In this document: positions 9,412-21,284 of the stretch, piece by piece
Position numbering within the stretch: position 1 is the first letter of the stretch
Layout of the letters: the number at the start of each line of letters is the position of its first letter
Source of the DNA: Morchella semilibera
Taxonomy: Eukaryota; Ascomycota; Pezizomycetes; Pezizales; Morchellaceae
DNA length: 64,000 bases
Assembly (NCBI GenBank): GCA_009192285.1
Contig: CM018603.1
Span: 1,079,804-1,143,803 of the forward strand
Direction: 5' to 3'
Program-made: the position numbers and the translations under genes
Notes under the pieces: generated by a model
The model's database searches: none
What the model was told of the DNA's origin: nothing
The model's input: the letters and a program-made list of their open reading frames with translations, nothing else

Positions 9412-12390
9412 AGTGGTTATTGTGCCCGGTGCAGTTCAGTCCGGGTATGTGTTTTCCCGGAGGTCCTTCCTGAACGGAGTGTGTAAGCTAACTTGAAGGG
9501 TAGGGAGAGGGAAAAAAACGTCACTGTAGGGTTTTAAGTGCCCTGAGGTTTTTATTGTTTTTATTGTTATTATTATTATTATTATTATTTCCTATATTGG
9601 ACCTAGCCTTTGTGGATAAATTGGCTTGGGGGGCTAATTACTACACTTTTGTTTATTAATATGGAAGGAACGGGCGGAACCAAAGGGGGAAGAGAAGATG
9701 AGGATGATGAGAATATCTGCACTGTGATCAGGATCGATCTGATATAAAGTAGAGCAGGTACAATAGCGGTACAGTACTCCATGTATGTACTCTAGGCGGG
9801 AGCAGAGTATGAGGTACACCGTACATAACACCGCAGTACACACTTCATGCATGTATGCACCTCTGTAGACCCGACAAGCATCCGGGGAAAATACATGTAT
9901 ACCGGGGGACTGACCGGGGTGCCTAATTTCAATAACTTCAAGACGAGAACCACGCAATAGAAACGAAGCTATGGCCCAAAGAAGGGAGAGACAGAGAGAG
10001 AGAGAGAGGACACTCCATTCCAGTCTGCAGTCCATCTTCTTCGTCATTCTTCGTCCTTCGTCTTTCGTCTAGGGGGGGTAATCAATCGTTCCCCCTCGAT
10101 CCGTATGTTCTTGTTTGTCCCCTCCCACATCCACTCCCGAAACGTATGTACCTACATATACATATGTCAGTCGGTAGAGCACCTACTCTATTTCCAAGAC
10201 CAAGGTTTTAACAAAGCTGGTGGTGATGGTGGTGGTGGTGATGATGTCTCCAGAACCGGAGCAGAGTACGTAGAGTAACCTGGGCGCTTGCTATTTTTAG
10301 TCCGTTGCAGTGGCGAGTAAGCAAAAGCCCAAACCCGCAGAGTATGTATCTCGGCGGTCGCTCGGCACCCCCTCTCCGTCAATGCCCGCGTGTGGTGGTG
10401 GGGTTGGGTGTGTGCGAGTGTGAGCCCACACAACACGAGTGAGAGGGAATGACGTGAAGTCACGACATGAAGAGGTGATGTTTGTCCAGGTTTAATTCAC
10501 CCACCAGCCTAGCTCTCAGAAGGAATCGTGCCTGCCTTCATTACCTACTCATACATACCCGTCGCAGCATAACGTGCGTGCATGGAAGACTTTTGGCTTT
10601 TCAACCGTACACACACCAGAAGAGGCTCGAGTCATACATAACTCATTCACATGTTTGCATGTTTGCATATGTTCGCATCCCCCCTCTTTACCTACCTACA
10701 TGGAAGACTTTTTTTTTGGGTACATATGGGCGGGGGGTGTCCGACTGGTGTAGGTAGTGAAGTGAAGGAATGGAATGGATGGAACAGATGGATCAGCCTG
10801 AGACCGACAGAGCGACAGACCAGAAGGAGGGGAGCCTCAAAACGGTCGCGTGGGTTACCGGCTTTTGATGTGATGTCTCACTTCTCGCCCCCCCCTTGCC
10901 ACGGCCGGACTCTCGGCTTTTCTAAAGGGGGGAGGGGGGGGGATGGAAGGAATCGGAATGGCCACCACCCCCTCCGCCGCTCGCAGCCAGCGGGAATACC
11001 CGGTTCGGAGCGAGGGTTCCTACGGGGTGGGAACAGTACATGTATGTACCCCACGCTCTTGTAGGTATGTAGGTAGCTTAGTAGGTAGCTACACACATGT
11101 CGTGTAGCTAAACTCACACTCACGGTAACTAGACCTCCCCCCCCCCCCCACCATGGTTCCTCCACATGTACCCCGCAAACACGATCTTGTGCTATGCCCT
11201 ACGCCTATGCTATGCTATGCTATGCTACGCTACTCCTCCGGCTTTTTTTTTTCTTTTCTTCTTCTAACCCCCCCCCCCCCAGGGCTGGATGGAGCTCCTG
11301 GAATGTGCCCCCCCCCTCCCTCTCTCTTTAACTCTCTACAATCCAATATATATACAATCCACAAGGAAAAATAAAAAAAACATAAGAAAAAAAGGAACAA
11401 GTCAGGCAGGCAGGCAGGCAGTCAGGCAGGCAGGCGGGCAGGCAAGCAGATCGGAGAGAAGAAGAAAAGAAAAAAAAAAAGGAATGCAATGCAATGCACG
11501 AAAAAGCTGGGTAGGCTTTATCGACGATGGAATGATGCTGCTGCCGGGCCTGGTTGGGGCGTATGTAAGAAGGGAAGAAAAAGGAACACAAACGCAGAAG
11601 AGAGAGAGAGAGAGAGTATCGTCGATACCGATATCGATACATACACCCTCCCTCCCTCTCCCCCAAGAGGAGAAAGCAAAGAACAATCGATCAGATAGCT
11701 AGCTAGTTAGCAACGACCCCCCCCTTTCCTTCTCTTCGACCATACCCCTCCCTCTCCTACCCCAGAACCTTCCTTCTCAGAGAACCCCCTCCCTCTATCC
11801 TCCCCCCGTGGTTATTTGACAGGCAGTCAGACCCCGCTTGTTGGCCATGTAACTGAACCGAACCGAACTGACTGACCGAGGGGTCGGAAATTCAACTCAC
11901 ATGTACAGCCGCGTGTGATTGGATGGATGCTCAACAAGCAACATGTTGTGTTGTAGCAAATGCAAGAACAAGAAAAGAAAGGAAAAAAAAAAGAATTAGA
12001 GAATGAATGAGTCGCACCAGAAGAAAAGATAAGAACCCAAAAAAACCAACCGCCAAAATTTAAAAATGAAAGTGATAGATATACAGGGAAAAAAGACAAA
12101 TTGCAGAACGCCCTCTAAAAACATAAAAACACTTTTTTTTTTACCGCCTCTTCTTCAACTTGCCCCCTGGGCCCCCCCCGACTCTCTTTCTCCAAATCAA
12201 TAAATAAAAAACATAACTCACAATATACCATTGAAAAAACCCCAATATAGTTTACCCGTTGTGTTTAACTCTCACACTAAAAAAAAAGAAATAATAGTAA
12301 AAAAAAAGAAAGTAAAAAACTCCAACAATGTACTTTTTTTTATAGATCCCTCGTATCCTACAACCGCCTTACCCCCTCCTCCTTCCCAAA
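9412..12390. other. microsatellite-rich intergenic region
   Basis: No recognisable protein. It holds (TTA)n near 9.57 kb, (GA)n near 10.0 kb, two C13 runs (11137-11149 and 11268-11280), (CTATG)n near 11.21 kb, (GGCA)n at 11.4 kb, (GA)n near 11.6 kb and repeated TACATGTA/GTAGGTA words. Open frames here are translations of simple sequence. The left part should include the 3' UTR of the 613-residue gene and the right part the 3' end of the minus-strand gene at 12.4 kb. Confidence 0.6.
11401..11447. repeat. (GGCA)n tetranucleotide microsatellite
   Basis: About eleven imperfect GGCA/GTCA units in a row, followed by a purine-rich AAGAAA tract. Confidence 0.85.
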
Positions 12391-12906
12391 TTAGACAGCA
12401 GTGAACCACATACTTACGCCTCTCACCGGCGTGTACTGGCTCCTACACTGCTGACTCGTCTCTCTCCTCACACCACTCTTTCTCCTCTGTTGCTGCTGGA
12501 CCGGGGGTGGTGGCGGGGGAGCCTCATACGGCTCATCGTCGACCACCCAGCGCACGGTCCTGGCCGTTTTTGTTGGCTTTACCACAATGGGCTTTGGCGG
12601 CTCTAGCTCTGCGGCGGTATAGATGACCTCCTTCTTCAGCGGCGAGGGCTTTGTGGCCGTTGTACTTGATGTGGGGGAGGTGGTGCTAGTACTAGTAGAG
12701 GAGGTGGAGGTGGAGGATGATGAAGCGGTTGTGGTCGTGGTAGAGAGAGGGCTCTTGGACCGGTAGGACTTGAGATTGCGTTCAGGGCCCTTGTCGTTTC
12801 GGAGGACGTACTTGCTGTAGGGCATTGGGAAGGCATGGGCGACGAAGTCGGGGTTGGTGGTGGCGTGCTTGATAAGGGCCCAGCGGTAGGTGTCGCGTGC
12901 TACCAT
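12391..12906 (-). CDS. low-complexity protein of unknown function, 3' end uncertain
   Basis: The open frame reads 171 residues. The first 50 (MVARDTYRWALIKHATTNPD.., then YSKYVLRNDKGPERNLKSYR) look like genuine conserved coding sequence. Then come a Ser/Thr-rich linker (about 51-87), a short ordered stretch TARTVRWVVDDEPYEA (about 115-130), and proline and glutamine runs. I do not recognise the family. The end is doubtful: at 12417 on the minus strand there is a perfect donor (GGC|GTAAGT) in phase 0 after residue 163, so the last eight residues (VSMWFTAV) are probably intron and at least one more exon lies at lower coordinates. I could not place the acceptor with confidence. One terminal reading near 12.14-12.19 kb ends in KLKKRR before a stop but needs a different phase. 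The protein is likely nuclear or cytosolic; no signal peptide is seen. Confidence 0.55.
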   Translation of the reverse strand: MVARDTYRWALIKHATTNPDFVAHAFPMPYSKYVLRNDKGPERNLKSYRSKSPLSTTTTTASSSSTSTSSTSTSTTSPTSSTTATKPSPLKKEVIYTAAELEPPKPIVVKPTKTARTVRWVVDDEPYEAPPPPPPVQQQQRRKSGVRRETSQQCRSQYTPVRGVSMWFTAV

Positions 12907-14983
12907 TTTGAGTGTGGGGTGGTAGTAATAAGGGGGGGTAGGTTATAGATAGTAGTAGTGGGGAGGCAGATAACGAGAGGTAGGTGACGAGGTGTGTATT
13001 TATATAAGAGGTAAGGGAGAAGTTGTAATTGCGTTGATATGTGATAGTTGAAGGAGAACTAGCACACCTAGGAGTTTACTCGAGGCAAAACCTAACGCGT
13101 CTTCAATTCTTCTTGTTGGCTGTGGATTGTAAAGAAAAGAAGAGGGAGAAGAAGAATTCTTAAAGACGGGGGGGTGGTAGAGCCTGTAATTATAAATGGG
13201 ATGAATATGCCTAGGATGTGCTTGTCTGCTTTCCTTTGAAGGGGAAGCGTCCAAGGAGGGGGGTTAGGTTAAGTATTGTAGGGTTAGTCCGGATAAAAAA
13301 AAATAATCGAGCTAAGAAAAATGATCATCGCTCAATGCAGTTAGCGCATCCTATATTCCTGCTCCTGGCCGGCGGTGGTGGGTGGTGGTTGTGGTGCACT
13401 CACCTCACCCATTCACGAATGAGTAAATGAACGACCCTAAACTGAGTCCAAGCATGGTACAGGATGGTAGAAAAAATTTTTTTTTTTTTTTGCATTGCTT
13501 TGCTTTGCTTTGCTTTGCTTCTCTGCCCGCATTGAGAGGCTGCAGTAAAGAGCCGCCGCGCCCCCGCCTGCCCCATGAAGGGGAAGGGGATGGGAACAGA
13601 CACTGGCAGGCGGTTTTACCTACTGGTTTACCGTAACTTAACCCCCTCCCTCGCCTTCTCTCTCGTCCCAATGTAGCAATTAGGGCCGGGTGGCTGCCAT
13701 TATAACCGTCAGATTCAAAACAAAATGAACAAGGTGTGTGGGTTTTCTCCCTTACTCTTCTCCCTTGACGGTGAGTTATGTAACCCATTATCATTGTTAT
13801 TATTATTACCATTATTCTTTTTTTTTCTGTCTCTCTCTCTCTCGGTTGAAATGGGGACTGCAAATTGATGAGTAATTCACTCCTGTTGTGTGCATGAGCG
13901 GTGGTGGTGGGTGTGTGGGTGCGTGCGTGCGTGCAGATCATACTTAATATCACGTCACAGGGATTTTTTGTGCGGCGAGGCGAGTGAGAGGAGATGAACT
14001 TGTGACATGCACACTTTACAAGCACTTTACTCAGAGTACCCCCCTTCTCTCTCCTTCTCGGGAACCTTGCTCGTGCCTCGTTATTGCTCACCTGGATGGC
14101 TGAGCTGGGTAGTTTTGAAATAAAATCCAGGTTCAAGGGTTGTTCTACAGCATGAGCAAAAATGGATGGTGGGTCATGGTTGCGTTGCGGCGGTCATGGG
14201 CCTGTGGTGGAGGTTAGAGTAAGATGGGAAATGCTGACTGTACCACCTATTTTATTGTCATACCATGTACGTACAGGCGTACCTACATCTATGTCTTTCC
14301 TTTTGATCCTTTCTCTTCTTTTTTCTGTGCCTTTGTGTCTTGTGTCAAGACAGATAGATGGATGGATTGGATGGAAGGGGTGGATGGATGTTGGGGTTGG
14401 TTTGGGGTTCGGTTCTGTTTGGTTTGGGTTGGAATTGTTGGCCAGGATGGCGTTTCTGCCCACAATCGCGATCGTTGCCTAAATGCGGGAATTGTTTACA
14501 CCACCGAATTATTCAACGGCGGATATCCATTTTTTCCCCAAAACCAGTGAGTCCGGGTAACCAGCCCAAGACCCAGAAATCTTTGCCCAACCGCCCCCCG
14601 CCAAACTTTAATCCAACGTCATGGGCCTACAAGAGACTCCATGAATATCATTGGCCATTTATACGAGCTCTGAAAAATATTTTTTCGGTTGCGGGGGAGG
14701 GCTTGGCTAAGGTGTTTATCCGGCCTTCGCTTTTTTGATACATGTATGTAGTTATTGGTTGTTGTTTTTTATTTGGGGGGGGGGGATGAAGGGAAAAAAA
14801 AATGACACTCTCGGGAGAACGTGAACGTGCCTTCTCGGAACATTTTATCATACCATTCATACCTTCCTTGCCTAGGTTCTCAAGTTTCGGTTTGAGGCTC
14901 CGAAACACACCAGCTTGCCTCCCCCCCTCCCCCTCCCCGCCACACATAAGAATCTCCAGGTCCCCAATTGTGTCCCAGGAACA
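12907..14983. other. intergenic, promoter side of two divergent genes
   Basis: Contains a T run with (TTTGC)n at 13496-13520, (ATT)n and (CT)n near 13.8 kb, (GTGC)n near 13.92 kb, (GGATGGAT)-type repeats near 14.37 kb, a G11 run at 14775-14785 and a TACATGTA near 14.74 kb. A 243-codon minus-strand frame crosses these repeats and is not credible. The stretch 14.8-14.98 kb is C/T-rich and is the likely promoter of the dehydrogenase gene. Confidence 0.6.
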
Positions 14984-16476
14984 ATGTCTCTCCTACGCCA
15001 ACCCGCTCTACGTCTGGCGTCCGCTAAGTTGGCCAATAAGCCATTACAGCGTTTCTCTTCTACCGCTGCCAATCTCGCCCGCCCGGGGAACAAAATCCGC
15101 AATGGCCTGATTGGAACCACACTGGTGGGTACAGTAGCCTTCGGGTACTACTATCTTACAGACACCCGTTCAGCAATACACCAATACCCGGTGGTGCCAT
15201 TCCTGCGCTGGTTCTATAGTGGTGACGACATCCCGAAAGAAGCCGGAGGCAAGGGTGATGGTGCAGAAAAAGCACATGAGGTCGGCATCAAAGCCCTGAA
15301 AGCGCTTTACGATATTGGATTCCCACTCCGGGAGCGGGGGGACCACGAATATCTTGATTCTGACGGAATGGGGGTCGAGGTACATCCCCTCCGGCGAACC
15401 CCCCCACCATCATGTGTCTACCACTTGACTGATCAAGTAAAAAAAATAAAAAAAATCACTGCAAACAGCTATTCGGCCACCACCTCAAGACTCCACTTGC
15501 AATCTCTGCCGGCCTTGATAAGCATGCCACCTGCATTGATCCACTCTTTACGCTCTCCCCCGCAATCTCGCTCCTCGAGATCGGCTGCATCACTCCCCAA
15601 CCCCAGGTCGGGAACCCAAGACCTCGCATGTTTCGCCTGCCCACAAGTAACTCACTCATCAATCGTTACGGATTCAACTCTGTCGGTGCCGACGTCGCCG
15701 CAATTCGCCTTCGCGATCGTGTCCGCCGATATGCCCTCGCACACAATATCTCCGAAGACGATGTCTACAACTCGACCACAATACCCGCCTCGTTGTACCC
15801 TAACCGTCTTCTCGCCGTGCAGATCGGGAAGAACAAGACCACCTCCGAGACCGACATCGAGGCTGTGAAAAGGGACTACACGGAATGTGTTGGTAAGCTC
15901 GGCCGCTATGCGGACATCATTGTCGTTAATGTTTCCTCCCCTAACACCCCTGGCCTCCGTTCCTTGCAGAAGCGGGAGCTCCTGCAAGACCTTCTCAGCG
16001 CTGTTGTCAAGGCGACCGGAGACACACCACGCCAAGTTAAGCCAAAGGTCGTCGTAAAGGTGTCTCCAGACTCCTCATCACCAAGTGATATCAAGGATAT
16101 CTCTGCAGCCATCCTAGGCGCTGGTGTTGCGGGTGTGATTGTGGCCAACACGACAGTCTCCCGGCCGCCGGAGATCCTGGCGTCTCCACAGACCACCGAA
16201 GAGGAGAAGAGGATTGCAGCGAAGGAGATGGGCGGACTGTCAGGGCCGGCACTCTTGCCAAAGACATTGGATCTGGTCGAAAAGTTCAAGAAGGAGCTAG
16301 GTGATGGGGTGGTGGTGTTTGCTAGTGGCGGGATTACTAGCGGGAAAGACGCAGTAGAGGCTAAGAAGAGAGGTGCAAGCGTGGTGATGGGGTACACGGG
16401 GATGGTGTATGGCGGAGTGGGGTTCTGGGGAAGAGTTGCAGAAGAGATGGCAAGCATCATGGAGGAGAAAAAATAG
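14984..16476 (+). CDS. URA9: mitochondrial dihydroorotate dehydrogenase (class 2)
   Basis: Two exons, 14984-15379 and 15469-16476, split by an 89-base intron (GTACAT..ACAG, phase 0), give 467 residues. The enzyme oxidises dihydroorotate to orotate with quinone as acceptor, the fourth step of pyrimidine synthesis, on the mitochondrial inner membrane. The N-terminus is Arg/Ser/Ala-rich (import signal, about 1-30) and is followed by a membrane anchor (about 41-58, GLIGTTLVGTVAFGYYYL), as in class 2 enzymes. The FMN barrel starts after the splice (HHLKTPLAISAGLDKHA, LLEIGCITPQPQVGNPRPR). The catalytic-serine loop NVSSPNTPGLR is at about 286-296, the FMN lysine segment is VVVKVSPD, and the phosphate loops are GGLSGPAL and FASGGITSGKDA. 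Length and motif order are normal. The ATG at 14984 gives the shortest sensible presequence. AATAAA at 16539 may serve polyadenylation. Saccharomyces cerevisiae lacks this class; Schizosaccharomyces pombe ura3 is an equivalent. Confidence 0.95.
15380..15468 (+). other. intron of dihydroorotate dehydrogenase gene
   Basis: GT at 15380-15381, a CTTGACTGATC branch-like stretch near 15.43 kb, acceptor CAG at 15466-15468. Removing it joins ..GMGVE to LFGHHLK.. in frame and restores the conserved start of the FMN barrel. Confidence 0.9.
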
Positions 16477-16538
16477 ATACCTGTGATTTGTGCGATAGAC
16501 GATATATTATAACTGCGTTCCCTTTTCCATATAGTGTA

Positions 16539-16544
16539 AATAAA
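16539..16544 (+). terminator. AATAAA polyadenylation-like signal
   Basis: It lies 62 bases after the stop codon of the dihydroorotate dehydrogenase gene, in an AT-rich 3' UTR. Confidence 0.4.
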
Positions 16545-18756
16545 AATTGTGTGCCGTGCTTTGTCGTAGAGCGTTGATCGACTTTGTGCCAATTACTGCG
16601 CTTTCTTAAGATAGAGTTATTTTTTTTTTAATTTCTTGGTAAGCCATGGAAGATTGTCAAGCATTTTAAACGTGTCTTGGCTGAATCAGTGATCTCATTG
16701 ATATGATCCCAAAGCTTGACGTTGATAAACTATTGGCCAGTCATGGCCATCGTAAACCGCCTTATCAGATGCGTACGACATATCCACAGCCCAAAACAGT
16801 TAGACTGCTACTGCCACTAGCTAGCTGTAACCAGCGATGTTGGTAGTATCTGGCCACGACGGGCTGATGCTCAATTTACGGCAAGAAGTCCATAGTGTTC
16901 AATTCTGGCCAACGCGCAGATGATAGGTACACATCAAGTCACATCAAGTCACCGGGGGTCTGTCATATATGCAGCAATGCCTTTTGGTTCAGTACATCAG
17001 GCCAGGTTATAATAGCTGCTGGAATATGGTAATGTTCCCTCCCAATGGGTTGGTACGTATCCCCTTAATTAACCTCTAAGCAGTTACAAACCCCTCAAGA
17101 GCATCAATTGCAATTCATAACCGTGCAAGCATCCATTTAACATGCCGCCCAAACTGTGGCTAATGCTAGCTACATGTACAACGCGGGTAGGGGAAAGTCT
17201 CCAGAAACCATGGCCGCAGCCCCAGAGACTTTCCCCTACCCCCGTAGTACTTTAAAGTTGATGTGTTCCCTTTTCGCTCAATGTGTTTCAGCAGAATTTG
17301 AAACCCTTGCCTAACAATCTTCCAACAAACAGGGGGAAACGTGCCGTGTTGATTGGCTGTGAGGGGCCGATGGGAAAAGGAGACCAACCAGCTTGTAAGA
17401 ATGGGCGGTGCGGGGTCTTGATAGGGCGAGGTGTGATGTTTCGGGGGTCGATATGTGGAATTCCGGAGGGGGGAGGTCGAACGTACGCATGCGTCATCTA
17501 AATCGATATACGCCCAGTGGATACTGCATGGTGGCAGCTAGGGGAAGAGTTATGTCCATGGTGTCATAATCAATCCGTGAGCGTGCTAAACGACAATTAT
17601 ATGAATGATGACGCATTTCGGAAGCTCGGGGGAGGGGAGATACGTTTGCAACTCAGTGAGGAATGCTCCGAAGAGGATAGCTCCACGTTATGCAAGGGGG
17701 CTCCTGTCAAGCCTGATAGGAAGGGGGCTTGTTGTCGAGACAAGGCACTAACACGAGTGCTCAACTTAGAGGCCAGACAACCCATTACTATTAGCACTAT
17801 CATAACCAATAACCACTTCAAGGCCGTACCTACAAGGATGATGTCCCAATCACAAATTATCACTCGATGCACGTTTTTTTTTTCCCTTCTGCTTGCAAGG
17901 GAGGACGAGATCTAGCGGCGGTATCACGTGATATGTGCATATCGTTTCTCGGCTGATAGGCAGTTTGGGAGGCCTTGATGTTATGCGCGATGACGGCATG
18001 GGAGGAATGAAATGCAAGATAGGATGTCGTTGAGCAAAAAGGACAGATCGCAATTCTATAGAACAGTTTACTAAGAACAAACGTGCTGCCCCAAAAAGGG
18101 TATATTTGCATGTATTATTCGCCCATGCCTACGGTTCGTGTAACCACCTAAACAGCATATCAGTCTGACCTTTCCATTGGCTAGTCAGTTTGTGATACCA
18201 TTTATCAATGCTGCGGCCTGAAATGCTTTAATTGGTATTGAATTGTTACGCCTAACCAAGAGGACTTTCTCAAAATACACCAATTAGGGTCGCCTTTTGA
18301 GTTATGCTCAGCCAGTGAGTACTTTTACTCTGAGTCCGTCGCACAGTAGCAGAAATATCATCCTTAAAACACAAAGAGGTATCATGTCGTTTTCCAATCC
18401 TTTTTGTGAGCAGCGGAATTTCCTGTTACCCTGAAATATGATAATTTGTCCGCGGGATCCTCTTACAGCTAACGACCCATACCAGAGAAGGTTAAGCGTG
18501 CTTTTATAAAGCTCAGGTTCTGATAGGTCTGTACTAGATGAAAGTGGTAGCTAAGATCATAATATAAGCTGGCAATTGGTTACTTCTGTTTGGGGGGGGG
18601 GGGTGGCTAGGAACCCCGCTACCTAACTAACGATAAGCACAATGAGATGAGCCAAAGCTTTGCCCGAGGCCTTCTTTCTGGGGCTTAATGCTGATAGGCT
18701 AGATCAGGCATGATTGTTTACCCAAACATCTTTTAGTCGAGATCTAAATGAGGTAA

Positions 18757-18889
18757 GGGTCTGTTCGGTTGACACAGAAATCCATAGATTGGTTGCAATC
18801 TATGAATTGGGCCCAATAAAATAATCACCTCCATAGGTGTTTTTTTTTTTTATATTCGATCCATGGATCGCAACCAACCGAACAGAGTC
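18757..18889. mobile_element. Harbinger/Tourist-type MITE
   Basis: A 133-base element has terminal inverted repeats GGGTCTGTTCGGTTG (left) and GACTCTGTTCGGTTG (right, read inward), flanked on both sides by TAA (18754-18756 and 18890-18892). A 3-base TWA duplication and a GGGTCTGTT(T/C)GG terminus are known signatures of PIF/Harbinger MITEs. The inner repeat continues on the right as GGTTGCGATCCATGG and on the left, after an inserted ~19-base hairpin, as GGTTGCAATCTATG. A T13 tract is inside. No coding capacity. Confidence 0.8.
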
Positions 18890-19871
18890 TAAATTGAGAC
18901 TCTAGACTATATCCCGTCTCCATCGCATCAAACCTCCTTCATTCGCTGACCGGTTTCGGCATCACCAACCATTATATCCTCTTCGCTCTACTGTAATCTC
19001 GCAGCGTCTCCGAACACGACCAATATTGCATGACATACAAAAAGGTGGATCTGGCATGAATTTACGAGTAGCATTAATGCCTGCTTAGGCTACGTCACAT
19101 TGGCCAGCCAGTGAAGCATGCATTAGCGTGGCCTATATAAGTAGGGAATAATATATAAAACCAAAGTATGTAAAGCAAATATCTGCGAGGTTTATGGGCT
19201 CTCCAAGTGTTCTAGAAACCGATAATACAGCGGGCTGCTTGCCTGGGCGCTTTTGATAGTAGATAATTAAGATCATATAGCATTTTATGCAGGAGAGAGG
19301 TTTCAAATGCCTTGAGCATCTCCACGGAAGCACCCCTCTATTTGTTGTAAAGCAAATAGCTAGCTAGGCTGTTCGATGACTTTATTTTATACCCAGTGCA
19401 CCGCTGTATACAAAATTCAGAGGGGGCATAAGACATCTACCCCTCCGATAGATCTCTAGTATGCTAGTCATAAATGAGTCGGAATTGTAAAACATAGCTT
19501 TTCCAATTGTCTTAGCAACTACATCAATTTCAAACTTTCTAATTCACCAGAGGATCATGCCTCACTCCAGCCTAGTGCCATCCCAAATTGCCCCTAGGTA
19601 AGGTTCGCCCTGTTGTAGTGAGTCTGGTCTTTGTTTTAGATCGGGTTCTCTAAACTCTGTATCCTATCTCATTAAGGCCTATAGCGGTGGCCTAAAACTA
19701 TACAAATTTCATTGCGGAAGCGGTAATGTGCCGAATTGAAAGCTCAATAGTTTTGCTTGATAGATTTGGAGGTTTTATTGTGTTTAACTTTTCGAATATA
19801 GAAACAGAAGAGAAGAAAATGATTAATTCCACCTAACTAAGTAAAAGGGTAAACCCCCAAGCAAGCCCCAC

Positions 19872-21284
19872 CTACCACCTCTTACAAACTGTAATCATAC
19901 TCTGCTCCCCGACCATAACCATATACTCTCCGCCCACACTAAACGCGATGTGTCTAATGGGTGACCTGACCTTCGGGATATCTACACAGTGATGCGGCCT
20001 CACCAGTCCAAACGGGCTTGTCACATCATCAACAACCTTAATCTTGACACCCAATGGCATCTCCCCGCCCGCGCTCCCCACGCTTTCCTCCCGCCCCTCC
20101 CCGCTCTCCTTCCGGAACATCTCGGTCCTGCACAGATCCCACATGTTCACCCGCCCCATGGTGCTCCCCATGGCAAGGATTGGATGCAGTCCCTTGGCGC
20201 CAAAGAACCCAAAGCGCATGAAGAACGGCTCCGTGTCTTTGCACTCAAACATCACGAGCCTCTCGAAACCAGGGCCGAAGACGCTCCGCGTCTCGCGGAA
20301 CTCGTGGGTCGTTGGCGGAGACCCCCAGGCCTCTGGGTCCAACCGGCTGGTGAAGCCCTGGATCGACCAAAGGACAATGCGGTGCTCCTTCGCCGCCTTG
20401 CTCAGGATCACGTCGCCGTGCCATTCCAGACAGTCAATGTAGTTACTGTGGACCATGCTCGTGGCAAAGTGGGGGTAGTGCAGCACCACCGGCTTGTCGC
20501 TCCCGGCGGGCATCTCCTTGGGCAGTATCCACAGATTGACGATATGGTCCATTCCGCCCGAGAGCAGGTATCGCCCCGATGCGTGGAACGAGATGGATAG
20601 TATCGTTTCGCGGTGGCCCTCGCCCGCGCATATCAGCGCGCACGGCTGCGTGCTGTAGTCGGGGTGGACGTTCCATATCCGCACCGTCGAGTCGGCAGAG
20701 GCCGAAGCGAGCAGGTTCTGGTCGGAGGGGGACACGAGAATCTCCATTATCTCGTCGCCGTGGCCAGATAATGTCTGTTGGACTTTCCCCGTGTGTATAT
20801 TGATGATCTTGATTATCCCTGCCGCACCGCCGACGGCGAGGAGCGGCGCGCCCGTGCTTGTGCAGCGCGTCCAACAGGCTGAGCAGAGCGCCTCGGTGGG
20901 GAAGAAGAGGTCGTCATGGAAGTACTGGATTATCTCGATCCCACGAGAAGGGTGGGGACGGGCAATGATGACCTCACGGCCACCGACGACGGCAAAGACA
21001 GGGTCGACACCCGGAGGGGTATACGGGTAGAAGTAAGCGCCGTAGAAAGTGACACCTGGCGAGCCTTTGTTGGGCTAGGTGGGGCTTGTTTGTTAGTGAG
21101 TGGGCTGGAGAGAGAGAGGGGGGTCAGTATTGAACATGAGAGCAGTAGAGAAGGGACTTACGCCGATTGTGGATTTGACGGTGGGGAACTTCCATTGATC
21201 GAGAGGCTTGGTAGTTGGAGCTGTGTTAACGACTGGGGTAGTGGAGGAAGAGCCAGGGGTCTCCGTGTCCCGTTTTTTACTCAT
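19872..21284 (-). CDS. EED: Polycomb PRC2 subunit EED, WD40 protein
   Basis: Exon 1 (21284-21162) and exon 2 (21074-19872), joined across an 87-base intron with GTAAGT donor and CTAAC branch site, encode 441 residues. EED is the WD40 beta-propeller of PRC2, which places H3K27 methylation and in animals reads H3K27me3 to stimulate the enzyme. Sequence blocks parallel animal EED in order: FYGAYF (51-56), EALCSACW with APLLAVGGAAGIIKIIN (102-134), SGHGDEIMEILVSP, LLASASADSTVRIWNV, GHRETILSISFH, YLLSGGMDHIVNLW, SNYIDCLEWHGDVILSKAAKE, EPFFMRFGFF, ILAMGSTMGRVNMWDL, and SPIRHIAFSVGGEYMVMVGE at the end. A short disordered N-terminus (1-30) precedes DQWKFP. At positions matching the human aromatic cage (F97, Y148, W364/Y365) I read Y52, C105 and F325/F326, a notable change. 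Identification is firm; the cage comparison is by eye from memory. Confidence 0.93.
21075..21161 (-). other. intron of EED gene
   Basis: On the minus strand the donor is GGC|GTAAGT, the branch-like sequence is TCACTAACAAAC, and the acceptor is CCACCTAG. The phase is 0. An earlier CAG acceptor (TCTCCAG) exists but lies upstream of the branch site. Confidence 0.9.

Larger units (their letters stand above)
16477..19871. other. AT-rich desert between convergent genes
   Basis: Apart from 3' UTRs at both ends and one MITE (18757-18889), no gene is supported. The longest frame (132 codons at 17.5 kb) has no domain and ends in a T run. A TACATGTA lies near 17.17 kb and a G12 run at 18592-18603. A direct repeat of ACATCAAGTC is near 16.93 kb. 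Confidence 0.55.

Noticed and set aside
13405-14136. 243-codon minus-strand open frame
   Set aside because: It crosses (TTTGC)n, (CT)n, (ATT)n and (GTGC)n repeats, has repeat-derived composition and no ordered segment, so it is translated simple sequence.
19989-20600. 203-codon plus-strand frame opposite EED
   Set aside because: Antisense shadow of the EED WD40 coding region.
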